A DNA stretch of 63,614 nucleotides from an uncultured Bacilli bacterium (GCA_947589105.1 CANQBL010000005.1:1-63614); one strand, 5' to 3'; counted from the first letter of the stretch, positions 53,959 through 63,430 are shown. Notes: a model not told the origin generated them from the sequence alone. Made by a program: numbers and translations.

Positions 53959-56636
53959 TGAAAAATTTAACTAGTAATGAAATAAGAAAAATGTTTTTAG
54001 ATTTTTTTAAAAGTAAAGGTCATTTGATTGTTCCTTCTGCTTCTTTAATTCCGGATAACGATCCGTCCATTTTATGGATTAACGCTGGTGTAGCTCCATT
54101 AAAAAAATATTTTGATGGTAGTAAAATTCCTCCTAAAAAAAGACTAGCTAATTCTCAAAAATGTATTAGAACAAATGATATTGAAAGTGTTGGAGATACC
54201 TACCATCATACTTTTTTTGAAATGTTAGGAAACTTTTCTATTGGAGATTATTTTAGGAATGAAGCTTTAGAATATGCTTGGGAACTTCTTACTAGTCCTA
54301 ACTGGTTTGATATAGATAAAGAAAAATTATATGTAACGATATATCCTGATGATAAAGAAACTTATGATAGATGGGTTTCGTTAGGATTAGATAAGTCACA
54401 CATAATTAAATGTGAAGGAAATTTTTGGGATATAGGACCTGGTCCTTGTGGACCTGATTCTGAAATATTTTTTGATCGTGGAGAAGAATATGATAAAAGA
54501 GGTCCGGAATTAATTGAAAAAGAAATCGATAATGATAGATATATAGAAATATGGAATAATGTATTTAGTCAGTTTAATCATGTTGATGGTTTAGATAGAA
54601 AAGATTTTCCAGAACTTCCTCATAAAAACATAGATACTGGTATGGGTCTTGAAAGATTAGTATGTGCTTTACAAAATTGTAAAACTAATTATGATACTGA
54701 TTTGTTTAGGCCAATCATAGATGAAATAGAAAACATATCAGGAGTTAAATATACTGATCAAAAAGAAATTAGATCAATAGCAGATCATGTTAAAACTCTT
54801 GTTTTTGCACTTTCTGATGGGGCTACTTTTTCTAACGAAGGAAGAGGATATGTTTTAAGAAGAATTTTAAGACGTGCTTCTCGTTTTGGTAGAAGTCTTG
54901 GTATATATGAACCTTTTATGTATAAATTAACTGGTAGTGTTATTAAAATAATGAAAGATTTTTATCCTTATTTAACAGAAAAAAAACAAATGGTGGATAA
55001 ACAAATAAAGCTTGAGGAAGAAACTTTTTTAAAAACTCTTGATAAGGGAGAAAAAAGGTTAAAAGAATTAACTGAAAAAAATGAAGTAATAACTGGATAT
55101 GATGTATTTAAATTATATGATACGTATGGTTTTCCATACGAATTAACTAAAGAGATATTAGAAGAAAAAGGAATTGAAATAAATAAAGAAGAATTTGATA
55201 AATGTATGGAAAAACAAAGAAAAATGGCTAGGGATTCGGTAAAAAACACATCTGGAATGAACGTACAAGGTGATTTAGTAAACTTTAAAGAAGAAAGTAT
55301 TTTTACGGGATATGATGAATTAAAAACAAATGCAAAGGTAATTTTTGTAGGAGATTTAAACGGAAATATATCAGATATATATTCTGAGGGAATAGTAATA
55401 ACAGATAAAACTCCTTTTTATGCTACTATGGGAGGTCAATTAGGAGATATTGGTGTAATAACTTCTAATAATTTAAAAGCAGAGGTAATAAGAACTGAGA
55501 AGGCTCCTAATGGTCAAAACATGCATTATGTAAGAATATTAAATGGTGATATAAAGGTAGCTGATGAGGTAACCTTAATCGTTGATGAAGAGCATAGGTT
55601 TGATACTTGTCAAAATCATTCAGCTACACATTTACTTCAGCGCTGTCTTCAAGAAGTATTAGGTGATGAAGTAAAACAAGCAGGTAGTTTTGTTAATAAT
55701 GATATTTTACGTTTCGATTTTAATTATACTGGTAAAATTACTGATGAACAAATAATTAAAGTTGAAGAAAAAGTAAATGAAAAAATAAAAGCTTGTTATC
55801 CTGCTGAAATAAAACAAATGAGTATCGATGAAGCTAAAAAAATGGGCGCTATGGCCTTGTTTGATGAAAAATACGGTGATGTTGTTAGGGTTGTAAAATT
55901 TGGTGATTCGATTGAATTATGTGGTGGTACACACGTAACTAATACTGGTAATATAAGGAGTTTTGCTATTAAATCTATTGAGTCTAAAGGTCTTAATGTT
56001 TATCGAATAGAAGCTGCTTGTGATACAAATTTAGAAATAGAATTGTTTAAAATTATTAAACCATATAATGATGAAATGATCCTTTTGTTAAAAAAGGCTA
56101 AAAACATTATAAATGATGCAAAAAAGGATAATATTGATTTATCTTTAGATATTAATATTTCTAATGAAAGACCTAAATGTTATAAAGAAGTATTAGAAAA
56201 TAAAACTGAGGTAATTAATTTACGTAAGCAAATTAGTGATTTAGAAAAAAAGTATAAAGAAGAATTAACTTTGAAAGAGCTTAAAAAAGCTAATGAATAT
56301 GTTTCAAATAAATTAACTGGAAAATATGGAGATGTTGTAATACTTAGTTTTAAAAACCATGATATGGAAACAATTAAATCTTTAGCAGGAGCTATTGAAT
56401 CTAAGTTACAAAATGGTATAGTATTTATTTCTAATATTAAGGAAAATGCGGTTAATTTTGTTTGTAGGTCAAATAACAATTTAAAAAATAATTTTAATGC
56501 TGGTTATCTTATAAAAGAAGTATCTAAAATAGCTGAAGGAAACGGCGGAGGAAGCATTTTCTTTGCTCAAGGCGGAGGAACAAGACCTGATAAACTAGAA
56601 ATTATAGAAAATTACGTTAAAGACATTATTTTATAA
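53958..56636 (+). CDS. alaS: alanyl-tRNA synthetase
   Basis: Charges tRNA-Ala. It has the class II catalytic core with NSQKCIRTNDIE, HHTFFEMLGNFS, GPGPCGPDSEIF, and DTGMGLERL. The editing domain has the zinc motif HSATHLLQ and CGGTHV, and a C-Ala domain ends GGGSIFFAQGGG. 892 residues, full length. Ribosome binding site GAGGTG. First gene of the alaS-mltG-ireB-ruvX-yrzB neighbourhood conserved in Firmicutes. Confidence 0.98.
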   Translation: MKNLTSNEIRKMFLDFFKSKGHLIVPSASLIPDNDPSILWINAGVAPLKKYFDGSKIPPKKRLANSQKCIRTNDIESVGDTYHHTFFEMLGNFSIGDYFRNEALEYAWELLTSPNWFDIDKEKLYVTIYPDDKETYDRWVSLGLDKSHIIKCEGNFWDIGPGPCGPDSEIFFDRGEEYDKRGPELIEKEIDNDRYIEIWNNVFSQFNHVDGLDRKDFPELPHKNIDTGMGLERLVCALQNCKTNYDTDLFRPIIDEIENISGVKYTDQKEIRSIADHVKTLVFALSDGATFSNEGRGYVLRRILRRASRFGRSLGIYEPFMYKLTGSVIKIMKDFYPYLTEKKQMVDKQIKLEEETFLKTLDKGEKRLKELTEKNEVITGYDVFKLYDTYGFPYELTKEILEEKGIEINKEEFDKCMEKQRKMARDSVKNTSGMNVQGDLVNFKEESIFTGYDELKTNAKVIFVGDLNGNISDIYSEGIVITDKTPFYATMGGQLGDIGVITSNNLKAEVIRTEKAPNGQNMHYVRILNGDIKVADEVTLIVDEEHRFDTCQNHSATHLLQRCLQEVLGDEVKQAGSFVNNDILRFDFNYTGKITDEQIIKVEEKVNEKIKACYPAEIKQMSIDEAKKMGAMALFDEKYGDVVRVVKFGDSIELCGGTHVTNTGNIRSFAIKSIESKGLNVYRIEAACDTNLEIELFKIIKPYNDEMILLLKKAKNIINDAKKDNIDLSLDINISNERPKCYKEVLENKTEVINLRKQISDLEKKYKEELTLKELKKANEYVSNKLTGKYGDVVILSFKNHDMETIKSLAGAIESKLQNGIVFISNIKENAVNFVCRSNNNLKNNFNAGYLIKEVSKIAEGNGGGSIFFAQGGGTRPDKLEIIENYVKDIIL

Positions 56637-56654
56637 AGAAGTAAGAGGTATATC

Positions 56655-57764
56655 ATGAATTTAGAAAGTTTGAATAAACCAAAAAGAAGAAAGTTAAAAA
56701 AGAAAATTAAGTTAATGATTATATTAATTGTGTCTTTTATTATAACTATATTAATAGGGATTATTGCTTTCTTATTTTTACTAAGTCCTGTTTCAAATAA
56801 AAGTGAAATTATTGAATTTGAAGTAGGTAGTGGTTCTTCGGTTTATAGCGTTGGAAAAAGGTTAGAAGAAAAAGGTATAATTAGAAATTATTTTATCTAT
56901 AAACTTTATGTAAAACTAAGTGGTATAAATGAGTATAAGGCTGGTTTATATAAAATTGATAAGAGTTATTCGTTAGATAAAATAATAAAATTATTATCAA
57001 GTGATAATTATAATAATAAAAGTATTAAAATAACTTTTAAAGAAGGAAAAAATATTAGATGGGTAGCTAAAGAAATAGCAGAAAATACATCAATTAGTGA
57101 AAATGATTTTTATGCTAAAATGGCAGATAAAGATTATATTGATTCTTTAATAGAAAAATATTGGTTTTTAACTGATGATATAAAAAATGAAAATATATAT
57201 TATCCTTTAGAGGGTTATTTATTTGCGGATACTTATTATTTTAATGAAAATCCGAAAGTAGAAGATATAATAACGACCATGTTAGACCAAAGTGATATAA
57301 TATTTTCTAAGTATAAAGCTAAAATAGAATCTAGCACTTATGGTATACATGAAATTGTTACATTATCATCGATAGTTGAATCAGAAGGTATATATAGTAT
57401 AGATAGAAAGATGATTGCAGGAGTTTTTTATAATAGATTAAATAAAGGTATGTCTTTAGGTAGTGATGTTACAACTTATTATGCATTTAAAGTAGATATA
57501 GGAGAGCGTGATTTAACAAAGGCAGAAATAAATACCTATAATCCTTACAATACAAGGGGACCTTTAATGAATGGTAAATTACCGGTAGGACCAATATCTA
57601 ATTTTGGAAAATCATCTTTAGAAGCAGTTTTAGAGCCTACCTTAAATGATTATTATTATTTTGTTGCAGATAAATCTGGTAAAACACATTTTTCTAAAAC
57701 TTATGAAGAACATAATAATATAATTAGAGAGTTAAAATCTACAGGAAACTGGTTAGAATGGTAA
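56655..57764 (+). CDS. mltG: endolytic murein transglycosylase MltG
   Basis: Cleaves nascent glycan strands at the membrane and helps set strand length. It has a basic N-terminus, one membrane helix (about residues 21-44), LysM-like region (FEVGSGSSVYSVGKRLEEKG), then the YceG catalytic domain with SSIVESEG, where the second Glu is the catalytic residue, followed by AGVFYNRLNKGMSLGSDVTTYYA and YNTRGPLMNGKLPVGPIS. 369 residues. AAGAGG lies upstream, 18 bases after alaS, so it is probably in the same operon. A strong terminator follows. Confidence 0.95.
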   Translation: MNLESLNKPKRRKLKKKIKLMIILIVSFIITILIGIIAFLFLLSPVSNKSEIIEFEVGSGSSVYSVGKRLEEKGIIRNYFIYKLYVKLSGINEYKAGLYKIDKSYSLDKIIKLLSSDNYNNKSIKITFKEGKNIRWVAKEIAENTSISENDFYAKMADKDYIDSLIEKYWFLTDDIKNENIYYPLEGYLFADTYYFNENPKVEDIITTMLDQSDIIFSKYKAKIESSTYGIHEIVTLSSIVESEGIYSIDRKMIAGVFYNRLNKGMSLGSDVTTYYAFKVDIGERDLTKAEINTYNPYNTRGPLMNGKLPVGPISNFGKSSLEAVLEPTLNDYYYFVADKSGKTHFSKTYEEHNNIIRELKSTGNWLEW

Positions 57765-57792
57765 AAATTAGAGTTTTTCTCTAATTTTTTTT
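57763..57792 (+). terminator. terminator after mltG
   Basis: AAATTAGAG and CTCTAATTT around a T-rich loop with a run of T residues. Confidence 0.8.
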
Positions 57793-57822
57793 ATACGTAT
57801 TTAATATTAGAATATCTCATTA

Positions 57823-57851
57823 TTGATATTTCTTTTAATTAATGTTAAAAT
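57823..57851 (+). promoter_or_regulatory. promoter of ireB-ruvX-yrzB
   Basis: TTGATA at 57823-57828 and TAAAAT at 57846-57851, 17-base spacer. Confidence 0.55.
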
Positions 57852-57883
57852 ATAAGTGTCGTGTTAAAGATAGGAGTGATAAG

Positions 57884-58126
57884 ATGTCATCTACAACTTA
57901 TTTGTTCAACATTGAAAATATTAATGAGGCTTTAGTAAAAGAAACAATTAAAGAGGTTTGTGAAGCTTTAGAAGAAAGAGGATATAATCCTGTTAACCAA
58001 TTAGTAGGATATTTAATGAGTGGTGATCCAGGTTATATATCAAATCATAAAGAAGCTAGGAATAAAATTCTTAAAATAGATAGAAGTAAAATTCTTGAAA
58101 TATTAATAAAGGAATATTTAAATTAA
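57884..58126 (+). CDS. ireB: IreB family regulatory phosphoprotein
   Basis: An 80-residue protein with NPVNQLVGYLMSGDPGYISNHKEAR in the family position (YNPVNQ, SGDPGYI, KEARN). IreB is the substrate of the Ser/Thr kinase IreK in enterococci and acts in cephalosporin resistance; its homologue is yrzL in Bacillus. Start at ATG 57884 (MSSTTYLF), preceded by AGGAGTGATAAG, matches the family N-terminus. Stop and next start overlap (TAATG). Confidence 0.93.
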   Translation: MSSTTYLFNIENINEALVKETIKEVCEALEERGYNPVNQLVGYLMSGDPGYISNHKEARNKILKIDRSKILEILIKEYLN

Positions 58127-58569
58127 TGAGGTTCATTGGTTTAGACTTAGGAACAAAAACTCTTGGTGTTGCCATAAGTGATGTAACTGGTACCATTGCA
58201 ACTGGGCTTAAAACGTTAAGATTTAATGAAAATAAGCCAGAAGAATGTATCTTGGAGTTATCTAGTATTATTAGTTATTATGATGCTAAGGAAATAATAA
58301 TTGGTTTACCTAAAAACATGAATAATACTATTGGTGCAGCTGCTAAAAGAACGGAATCTTTTATAAATATACTTAAAGAAGTTTATAACTTACCAGTTCA
58401 TAAACAAGATGAAAGATTATCTTCAGTTAGTGCTAATAACGTATTATTACAAGCTGATGTTTCAAGAAAAAAAAGAAAAGAAAAGGTAGATACTGTTGCA
58501 GCTACAATAATTTTACAAAATTATTTAGATATAAGAAAGGAAAAGGAAAAATGGAAAACAAAGAATTAA
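58126..58569 (+). CDS. ruvX: RuvX/YqgF Holliday-junction resolvase-like nuclease
   Basis: A 147-residue RNase H-fold protein. GLDLGTKTLGVAISDVTG carries the first catalytic acid, IIGLPKNMNN the second strand, and DERLSSVSAN the later acids. The family is linked to 16S rRNA 5' processing as well as to DNA. It overlaps ireB by one base and yrzB by 19 bases, a tight operon conserved in Firmicutes. Confidence 0.95.
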   Translation: MRFIGLDLGTKTLGVAISDVTGTIATGLKTLRFNENKPEECILELSSIISYYDAKEIIIGLPKNMNNTIGAAAKRTESFINILKEVYNLPVHKQDERLSSVSANNVLLQADVSRKKRKEKVDTVAATIILQNYLDIRKEKEKWKTKN

Positions 58570-58850
58570 AACAGGATAATACATTTACTATCGTAAATGA
58601 TAATGGGGAAGAAATAAAATGTGAAATTTTATTTACTTATGAAGATGAAAAAACTAAGAAAAATTATATGGCCTATACTGATAACACTTTAGATGAGGAA
58701 GGAAATACAAAAGTATATGCATCTATTTATAATCCAAAAGAAGAAAATCCAGTTTTACTTCCAATTGAAACTGATGAAGAATGGAAATTAATTGAAGGTA
58801 TTTTAACTTCTCTTACAAGTGAAGAAAACGATGATAAAAAGGCAGAATAA
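58551..58850 (+). CDS. yrzB: DUF1292 family protein YrzB
   Basis: A 99-residue acidic protein with FTIVNDNGEEIKCEILFTYE, KKNYMAYTD, IYNPKEENPVLLPIETDEEW, the DUF1292 signature. Function unknown although the gene is widely conserved next to ruvX. It starts inside ruvX after AGGAAAAGGAAAA. A hairpin with T-tract follows (58836-58866). Confidence 0.92.
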   Translation: MENKELKQDNTFTIVNDNGEEIKCEILFTYEDEKTKKNYMAYTDNTLDEEGNTKVYASIYNPKEENPVLLPIETDEEWKLIEGILTSLTSEENDDKKAE

Positions 58851-58866
58851 ACTGTCTTTTTTTGTT
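58836..58866 (+). terminator. terminator after yrzB
   Basis: AAAAGGCAG and CTGTCTTTTT (G-U tolerated) with the stop codon in the loop and a run of T. Confidence 0.65.
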
Positions 58867-58874
58867 GTAAAACG

Positions 58875-58904
58875 TTGATTTTTTAATTATTATAATGCTA
58901 TAAT
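58875..58904 (+). promoter_or_regulatory. promoter of the tRNA-modification cluster
   Basis: TTGATT at 58875-58880 and TATAAT at 58899-58904, 18-base spacer, 27 bases before the trmR start. Confidence 0.5.
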
Positions 58905-58930
58905 TATTTAAGAATTTAGGTGGTGTTAAT

Positions 58931-59554
58931 ATGGATAATGATTATTTAATTAAAAAGATGGAAAAATATGCTGATGAAAAAGGTATACCTATAATGGAAA
59001 AAGATGGTATTAACTTTTTATCTGAATTCGTTAAACTAAATAAAATTAAGAACATCTTAGAAATAGGATGCGCTATTGGATATTCTGCTATTAACATGGC
59101 ATTAGTAAGTGAAGATATTACGGTAACCACTATTGAAAGGGATAAAGATAGGTATATCGAAGCTGTAAAAAATATTAAAAATGCTAAATTAGATCACAGA
59201 ATAACGCTTGTGTTAGCAGATGCGCTAGATTTTAATACAGATGAAAAATTTGATCTTATTTTTATAGATGCTGCAAAAAGTCAATATTTAAAATTTTTTA
59301 ATAAGTTTTCAAACAACTTAACTCAAAAGGGTTACATTATAACAGATAATATAAAGTTTCATGGTCTTGCTTTTTCTGATAAAACAAAATTATCTAGGAA
59401 TTTAAGACAATTAATTGGAAAATTAGAAAATTATATAGATTTTTTGAATAATAATAAAGAGTTTAAAACACGTTTTTTTGATGTAGGAGATGGAATTGCT
59501 ATTTCTAGAAGAAGGTTAGATAATAATGAAACAAATAATTCTAAAGATAAATAA
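58931..59554 (+). CDS. trmR: tRNA 5-hydroxyuridine methyltransferase TrmR (YrrM-like)
   Basis: A class I SAM methyltransferase of the O-methyltransferase 3 family. NILEIGCAIGYSAINMA is the SAM motif, TTIERDKDRY motif II, and LIFIDAAKSQYLKFF holds the metal-site Asp. 207 residues. In Bacillus the homologue YrrM makes 5-methoxyuridine at tRNA position 34 from the product of the two genes that follow. Same order here (trmR, yrrN-like, yrrO-like), overlapping by 29 bases with the next gene. Confidence 0.88.
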   Translation: MDNDYLIKKMEKYADEKGIPIMEKDGINFLSEFVKLNKIKNILEIGCAIGYSAINMALVSEDITVTTIERDKDRYIEAVKNIKNAKLDHRITLVLADALDFNTDEKFDLIFIDAAKSQYLKFFNKFSNNLTQKGYIITDNIKFHGLAFSDKTKLSRNLRQLIGKLENYIDFLNNNKEFKTRFFDVGDGIAISRRRLDNNETNNSKDK

Positions 59555-60353
59555 AGAAGAAGAAATCTTATACCCATGTGATGGGTATATTTTAGGTGTT
59601 AGAAATTTTTGTATATGTTTTGGTAAAACATTTACCTTATCTGATATTGAAAAAATTAGATTAAATAATCCTGATAAAAAAGTTTTTGCTTCTTTAAACA
59701 GACCAATTTTTAATAACGAAATTGAAAAATATAAAAAGATATTAAAATCACTTGATACAATTGGATTAGACGGAATTATTGTAGGGGATATAGCTTCGTT
59801 AACATATGATTTAAAAACACCTATTATATTAGATCAACTTCATCTAAATAATAGCTTTCTATCCGTAAAATATTATCTTAATAATGGTTGTTGTGGTACT
59901 TTTTTAACAAATGATATAACTCTTGATGAAACTAACGAAATAATAAGAAATAATAAGGATGCTTTAATATTTAAACAAGTGTTTGGTTTACCACATTTAT
60001 CAACATCAGTAAGAAACTTAGTTAGTAATTATCTAACTCATTTTAAAAAGATAAAAAAAAGTGATATTTATAAGATAGTAGAAGATAATAAGGACGATGA
60101 ATATGTTATTTTTGAGGATTATTTTGGAACCCATATTTTAAGTTCTAATCCAATTAATTTATTAGGTAAGCTATCATTAATAGAAGATTGTTTTTTTGTT
60201 TTTGATGGATATTTGTTAGAAGATTATAAATGGGTATTAGAAGCTTTTATAAATAATAATGTTTCTTTAAAAGATAAAATAGATAAAACTTTTAACGCTA
60301 ATGAAGGGTTTATAAATAAAAAAACTATTTATAAGGTGAAGAATAATGATTAA
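59526..60353 (+). CDS. trhP1: peptidase U32 family protein, TrhP1 (YrrN-like)
   Basis: A 275-residue member of the U32 family with reduced motifs, the layout of YrrN in Bacillus (about 308). It pairs with the next gene product to hydroxylate U34 of tRNA using prephenate. The sequence is weakly similar overall but has YILGVRNFCICFG and NNGCCGTFLTNDITLDE. Its start lies in trmR after GAAGG. It overlaps the next gene by 8 bases, a sign of stoichiometric expression. Function follows from position and family. Confidence 0.82.
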   Translation: MKQIILKINKEEEILYPCDGYILGVRNFCICFGKTFTLSDIEKIRLNNPDKKVFASLNRPIFNNEIEKYKKILKSLDTIGLDGIIVGDIASLTYDLKTPIILDQLHLNNSFLSVKYYLNNGCCGTFLTNDITLDETNEIIRNNKDALIFKQVFGLPHLSTSVRNLVSNYLTHFKKIKKSDIYKIVEDNKDDEYVIFEDYFGTHILSSNPINLLGKLSLIEDCFFVFDGYLLEDYKWVLEAFINNNVSLKDKIDKTFNANEGFINKKTIYKVKNND

Positions 60354-61554
60354 AAAGCCAGAACTTTTAGCACCTGCGGGGAGTTTAGAAAAATTAAAAT
60401 GGGCAATTAATTATGGTGCGGATGCTGTTTATTTAGGTGGTACAAAATATAGTTTAAGAGCTAATGCTAAAAATTTTACAATTGATGAAATAAGAAGTGG
60501 TGTTAATTATGCTCATAAAAAAAATGCAAAGGTATACGTTACGGTTAACATTGTTTTTCATGATGAAGATGTTACTGGTTTAGGAAATTATTTAAAAGAA
60601 TTAGAAGATGCTAATGTTGATGCAATTATATTTAGTGATCCTTTAGTAATTGATGTAGCTAAAAAATATGCTCCAAAACTATCTTTACATTTAAGTACCC
60701 AAGCTTCGGTATTTAATAAAGATGCAGCCTTATATTATGCTAAAAAAGGGGTACAAAGAATAGTACTAGCAAGGGAATGCTCTTATCTTGATATAAAAGA
60801 TATTATTGAATCTACTGGTATAGAAATAGAGTGTTTTATTCATGGAGCAATGTGTACTAATATATCAGGTAGGTGTGTTCTTTCTAATTATTTTACCAAT
60901 CGTGATGCTAACCGTGGAGGTTGCTGTCAAGTATGTAGGTTTAATTTTAACTTGTATGATAATAAAAATAACCTTATTTCTGATGGTCCAAATTTTTCTA
61001 TTGCGCCAAAAGATTTATCTTTAGTTAAGTATTTAAAGGAAATGATTGATATTAATGTTGCATCATTTAAATTAGAAGGAAGAATGAGATCTATTTATTA
61101 TGTTTCAACAATTGTTAATGTTTATAGACGTTTAATTGATATGTATTGTAAAAAAACGTTAGATAAAGCATATATTAATAAAGCTATAAAAATATTATAT
61201 AGATGTACTAACAGGGATGTTGCACCTCAGTTTTTTAATAAAAAACCTGGAGAAAAACAGCAGTACTATGCAAACAGAAAAGAAGACTCTAATCAAGACT
61301 TTTTAGGAATAATAAAAGGCTATGATGAAAGTAAAAAAGAAATTATAGTAGAACAAAGAAATTATTTTAAAAAAGATGATAGGGCAATTATTTTTTCTCC
61401 TACTAAAGATTATTATCCAATAATAATAAAAGAAATAAAAGATGAGGATGGTAATTCTTTAGAAGCGGCACGTCATCCGAATGAAATAATAAGAATTCCT
61501 TGTGCTGAAAAAATGCCTGTAAATGCTATTATGTGTGTCAACTTTTTAGATTGA
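60346..61554 (+). CDS. trhP2: peptidase U32 family protein, TrhP2 (YrrO-like)
   Basis: A 402-residue U32 protein. It has PELLAPAGSLEKLKWAINYG at the start, HLSTQASVFN, and the signature segment ECFIHGAMCTNISGRCVLS with later GGCCQVCRFNF; these cysteines are the proposed iron-sulfur ligands. Despite the family name the role is tRNA U34 hydroxylation, not peptide cleavage. Completes the trmR-trhP1-trhP2 cluster, next to greA as in Bacillus. Confidence 0.9.
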   Translation: MIKKPELLAPAGSLEKLKWAINYGADAVYLGGTKYSLRANAKNFTIDEIRSGVNYAHKKNAKVYVTVNIVFHDEDVTGLGNYLKELEDANVDAIIFSDPLVIDVAKKYAPKLSLHLSTQASVFNKDAALYYAKKGVQRIVLARECSYLDIKDIIESTGIEIECFIHGAMCTNISGRCVLSNYFTNRDANRGGCCQVCRFNFNLYDNKNNLISDGPNFSIAPKDLSLVKYLKEMIDINVASFKLEGRMRSIYYVSTIVNVYRRLIDMYCKKTLDKAYINKAIKILYRCTNRDVAPQFFNKKPGEKQQYYANRKEDSNQDFLGIIKGYDESKKEIIVEQRNYFKKDDRAIIFSPTKDYYPIIIKEIKDEDGNSLEAARHPNEIIRIPCAEKMPVNAIMCVNFLD

Positions 61555-61579
61555 CAAAAGTAAAAAAATATAGTATTAT
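61551..61579 (+). promoter_or_regulatory. greA promoter
   Basis: TTGACA at 61551-61556 and TATTAT at 61574-61579, 17-base spacer. The -35 box overlaps the stop codon of trhP2. Confidence 0.75.
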
Positions 61580-61609
61580 TGTAGCTAGTTTGTTTATAGA
61601 GGTGAACTT

Positions 61610-62080
61610 ATGAAAAAAGATGAAAAACAGATATATTTAACAAGTGAAGGTTTCTTAAAGCTAGAAGAGGAATTAAATGAAGCAAAAACTGTTAAACGTC
61701 CTGAAATTATAAATGCTATTAAGGAAGCTAGGGCTTTAGGAGATTTATCAGAAAATGCGGAGTATTCTTCAGCTAGGGAAAATCAAGCAAAATTGGAAGC
61801 TAGAATAAAAGAAATTGAATATACTTTAGAACATGCTATAATTATAGAAAATAAAGTTAACGGACAAATAGATGTAGGTTCAGTTATTACTATTAAGTAT
61901 GATGATGGAGAAGAAGAAGAATATACAATAGTTGGAACTAATGAAGCTGATCCTTTTGAAAATAAAATATCAAATGAATCTCCAATTGCCAAAGCTGTTA
62001 TCGGCAAAAAACAAAAAGATAAAGTTTTGGTTGAATCTCCAAATGGAAGTTTTGAAGTAGAAATAGTTAAAGTAGCATAA
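61610..62080 (+). CDS. greA: transcription elongation factor GreA
   Basis: Rescues backtracked RNA polymerase by stimulating transcript cleavage. An N-terminal coiled coil (residues about 12-78) has the acidic tip LGDLSENAEYSSARENQA, and the C-terminal FKBP-like domain ends ESPNGSFEVEIVKV. 156 residues. AGAGGTGAA lies upstream. It has its own promoter and a hairpin terminator at 62064-62093. Confidence 0.97.
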   Translation: MKKDEKQIYLTSEGFLKLEEELNEAKTVKRPEIINAIKEARALGDLSENAEYSSARENQAKLEARIKEIEYTLEHAIIIENKVNGQIDVGSVITIKYDDGEEEEYTIVGTNEADPFENKISNESPIAKAVIGKKQKDKVLVESPNGSFEVEIVKVA

Positions 62081-62093
62081 TGCTTGCTACTTT
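62064..62093 (+). terminator. greA terminator
   Basis: AAAGTAGC and GCTACTTTTT around a loop containing the stop codon. Confidence 0.75.
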
Positions 62094-62118
62094 TTATTTA
62101 CAGTATTATAATAAATGC

Positions 62119-62147
62119 TTGTAAAAGAAATTTAAATAAGTTATAAT
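62119..62147 (+). promoter_or_regulatory. tig promoter
   Basis: TTGTAA at 62119-62124 and TATAAT at 62142-62147, 17-base spacer. Confidence 0.7.
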
Positions 62148-62173
62148 ACTAATTGTTTTTAAGGAGGAATATT

Positions 62174-63430
62174 ATGGCTGAAAACAAAGCTAAAAATATC
62201 CACGAAGTAAAAGTTACTATAACTGGTGATGAGTGGAAAAAAATATTAGATGATACATTTAAAAGGGTTATTAAAACGGTTAAGATTGATGGGTTTAGAC
62301 CAGGTAAAGCTCCAAGAGATGTTTTTGAAAAAAAATATGGCAAACAATCTTTAGTAGTAGAAGCGGTTGATTCTTCTATGCAAGATGCCTATAAAAAAGC
62401 ATTAGAAAAGTTTAAAAAGGATCCTATAATACAACCTACTGTTGCAATAGAAAAAGCAGATACTGAAGGTGTTACTTATGTATTTACATTTACTACTAAA
62501 CCAGATGTTAAAATAAAAAAATATACTAACTTAAACGTAAAAAAAGAAAGTGTTAAAGTAACCGAAAAAAACGTTGAAGAAGAAATAGAAAAATTAAAAA
62601 AAGAATACGCTGATTTACAAGTAAAAGAGGGAAAAGCTGAAAAAGGCGATACCGTTATAATCGATTTTGAAGGATTTGATAATGGTAAAGCTTTTGAAGG
62701 TGGTAAAGGAGAAAATTATTCTCTAGAACTTGGTAGTAATTCTTTTATTCCTGGTTTTGAGGATGCTTTAATAGGTGTTAAAGCAGGTGATGAAAAAGAC
62801 ATAAATATAAGTTTTCCAAAAGATTATCATGCTGAAGAATTAAAAGGAAAACCAGTTGTATTTAAAGTAAAGGTTCACGAGGTAAAAACCAAAGTATATC
62901 CAGAACTTAACGAGGAATTCTTTAAAGATTTAGGTTTAGAGGATGTTAAAAATGTAGATGAACTTAAAAAGACAATAAAAGATACGATGACAGAGCAAAA
63001 AAATTATGAAGTAGAAAATAAATATATTGATGATTTATTTGAAGCTTTATTAAAAGAAACTAGTGTTGACGTACCTCATGAGTTGGTACATGAGGAAATA
63101 GATCGTATGGTTAGTCAATATGAAGAACGCTTAAAAATGCAAGGTATAACTTTAGACCAATTCTATAAGTTTACTAATTCAAACGAGGAACAACTAAAAA
63201 ATCAAATGCATGAAGAAGCTGAAAAAAGGGTAAAATTAAGGTTTGCTATTGATGAGATAATAGCATTAGAAAAAATAGAAGTTACCGAAGAAGAAGCTTT
63301 AAAAGACGCTGAAGAAAAGTCTAAGAAACACGCAATGGATAAAGATGAATACGTTAAGGCGTTTGGCGGTATAGAAATGCTTAAATATGACTTAAAGGTT
63401 CAAAAGGTATTAGACATATTAAAAAGCTAA
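62174..63430 (+). CDS. tig: trigger factor (ribosome-associated chaperone)
   Basis: A 418-residue peptidyl-prolyl isomerase chaperone at the ribosome exit. The N-terminal ribosome-binding signature is GFRPGKAPRDVFEKKYG. The central FKBP domain runs about 150-240 (GDTVIIDFEGF, FIPGFEDALIGVKAGDEK, FPKDYHAEELKGKPVVFKV), and the C-terminal helical arms include VPHELVHEEIDRMVSQYE. Start ATG 62174 after AAGGAGGAAT; the earlier in-frame ATG is 21 bases upstream without a site. A terminator follows. Confidence 0.97.
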   Translation: MAENKAKNIHEVKVTITGDEWKKILDDTFKRVIKTVKIDGFRPGKAPRDVFEKKYGKQSLVVEAVDSSMQDAYKKALEKFKKDPIIQPTVAIEKADTEGVTYVFTFTTKPDVKIKKYTNLNVKKESVKVTEKNVEEEIEKLKKEYADLQVKEGKAEKGDTVIIDFEGFDNGKAFEGGKGENYSLELGSNSFIPGFEDALIGVKAGDEKDINISFPKDYHAEELKGKPVVFKVKVHEVKTKVYPELNEEFFKDLGLEDVKNVDELKKTIKDTMTEQKNYEVENKYIDDLFEALLKETSVDVPHELVHEEIDRMVSQYEERLKMQGITLDQFYKFTNSNEEQLKNQMHEEAEKRVKLRFAIDEIIALEKIEVTEEEALKDAEEKSKKHAMDKDEYVKAFGGIEMLKYDLKVQKVLDILKS

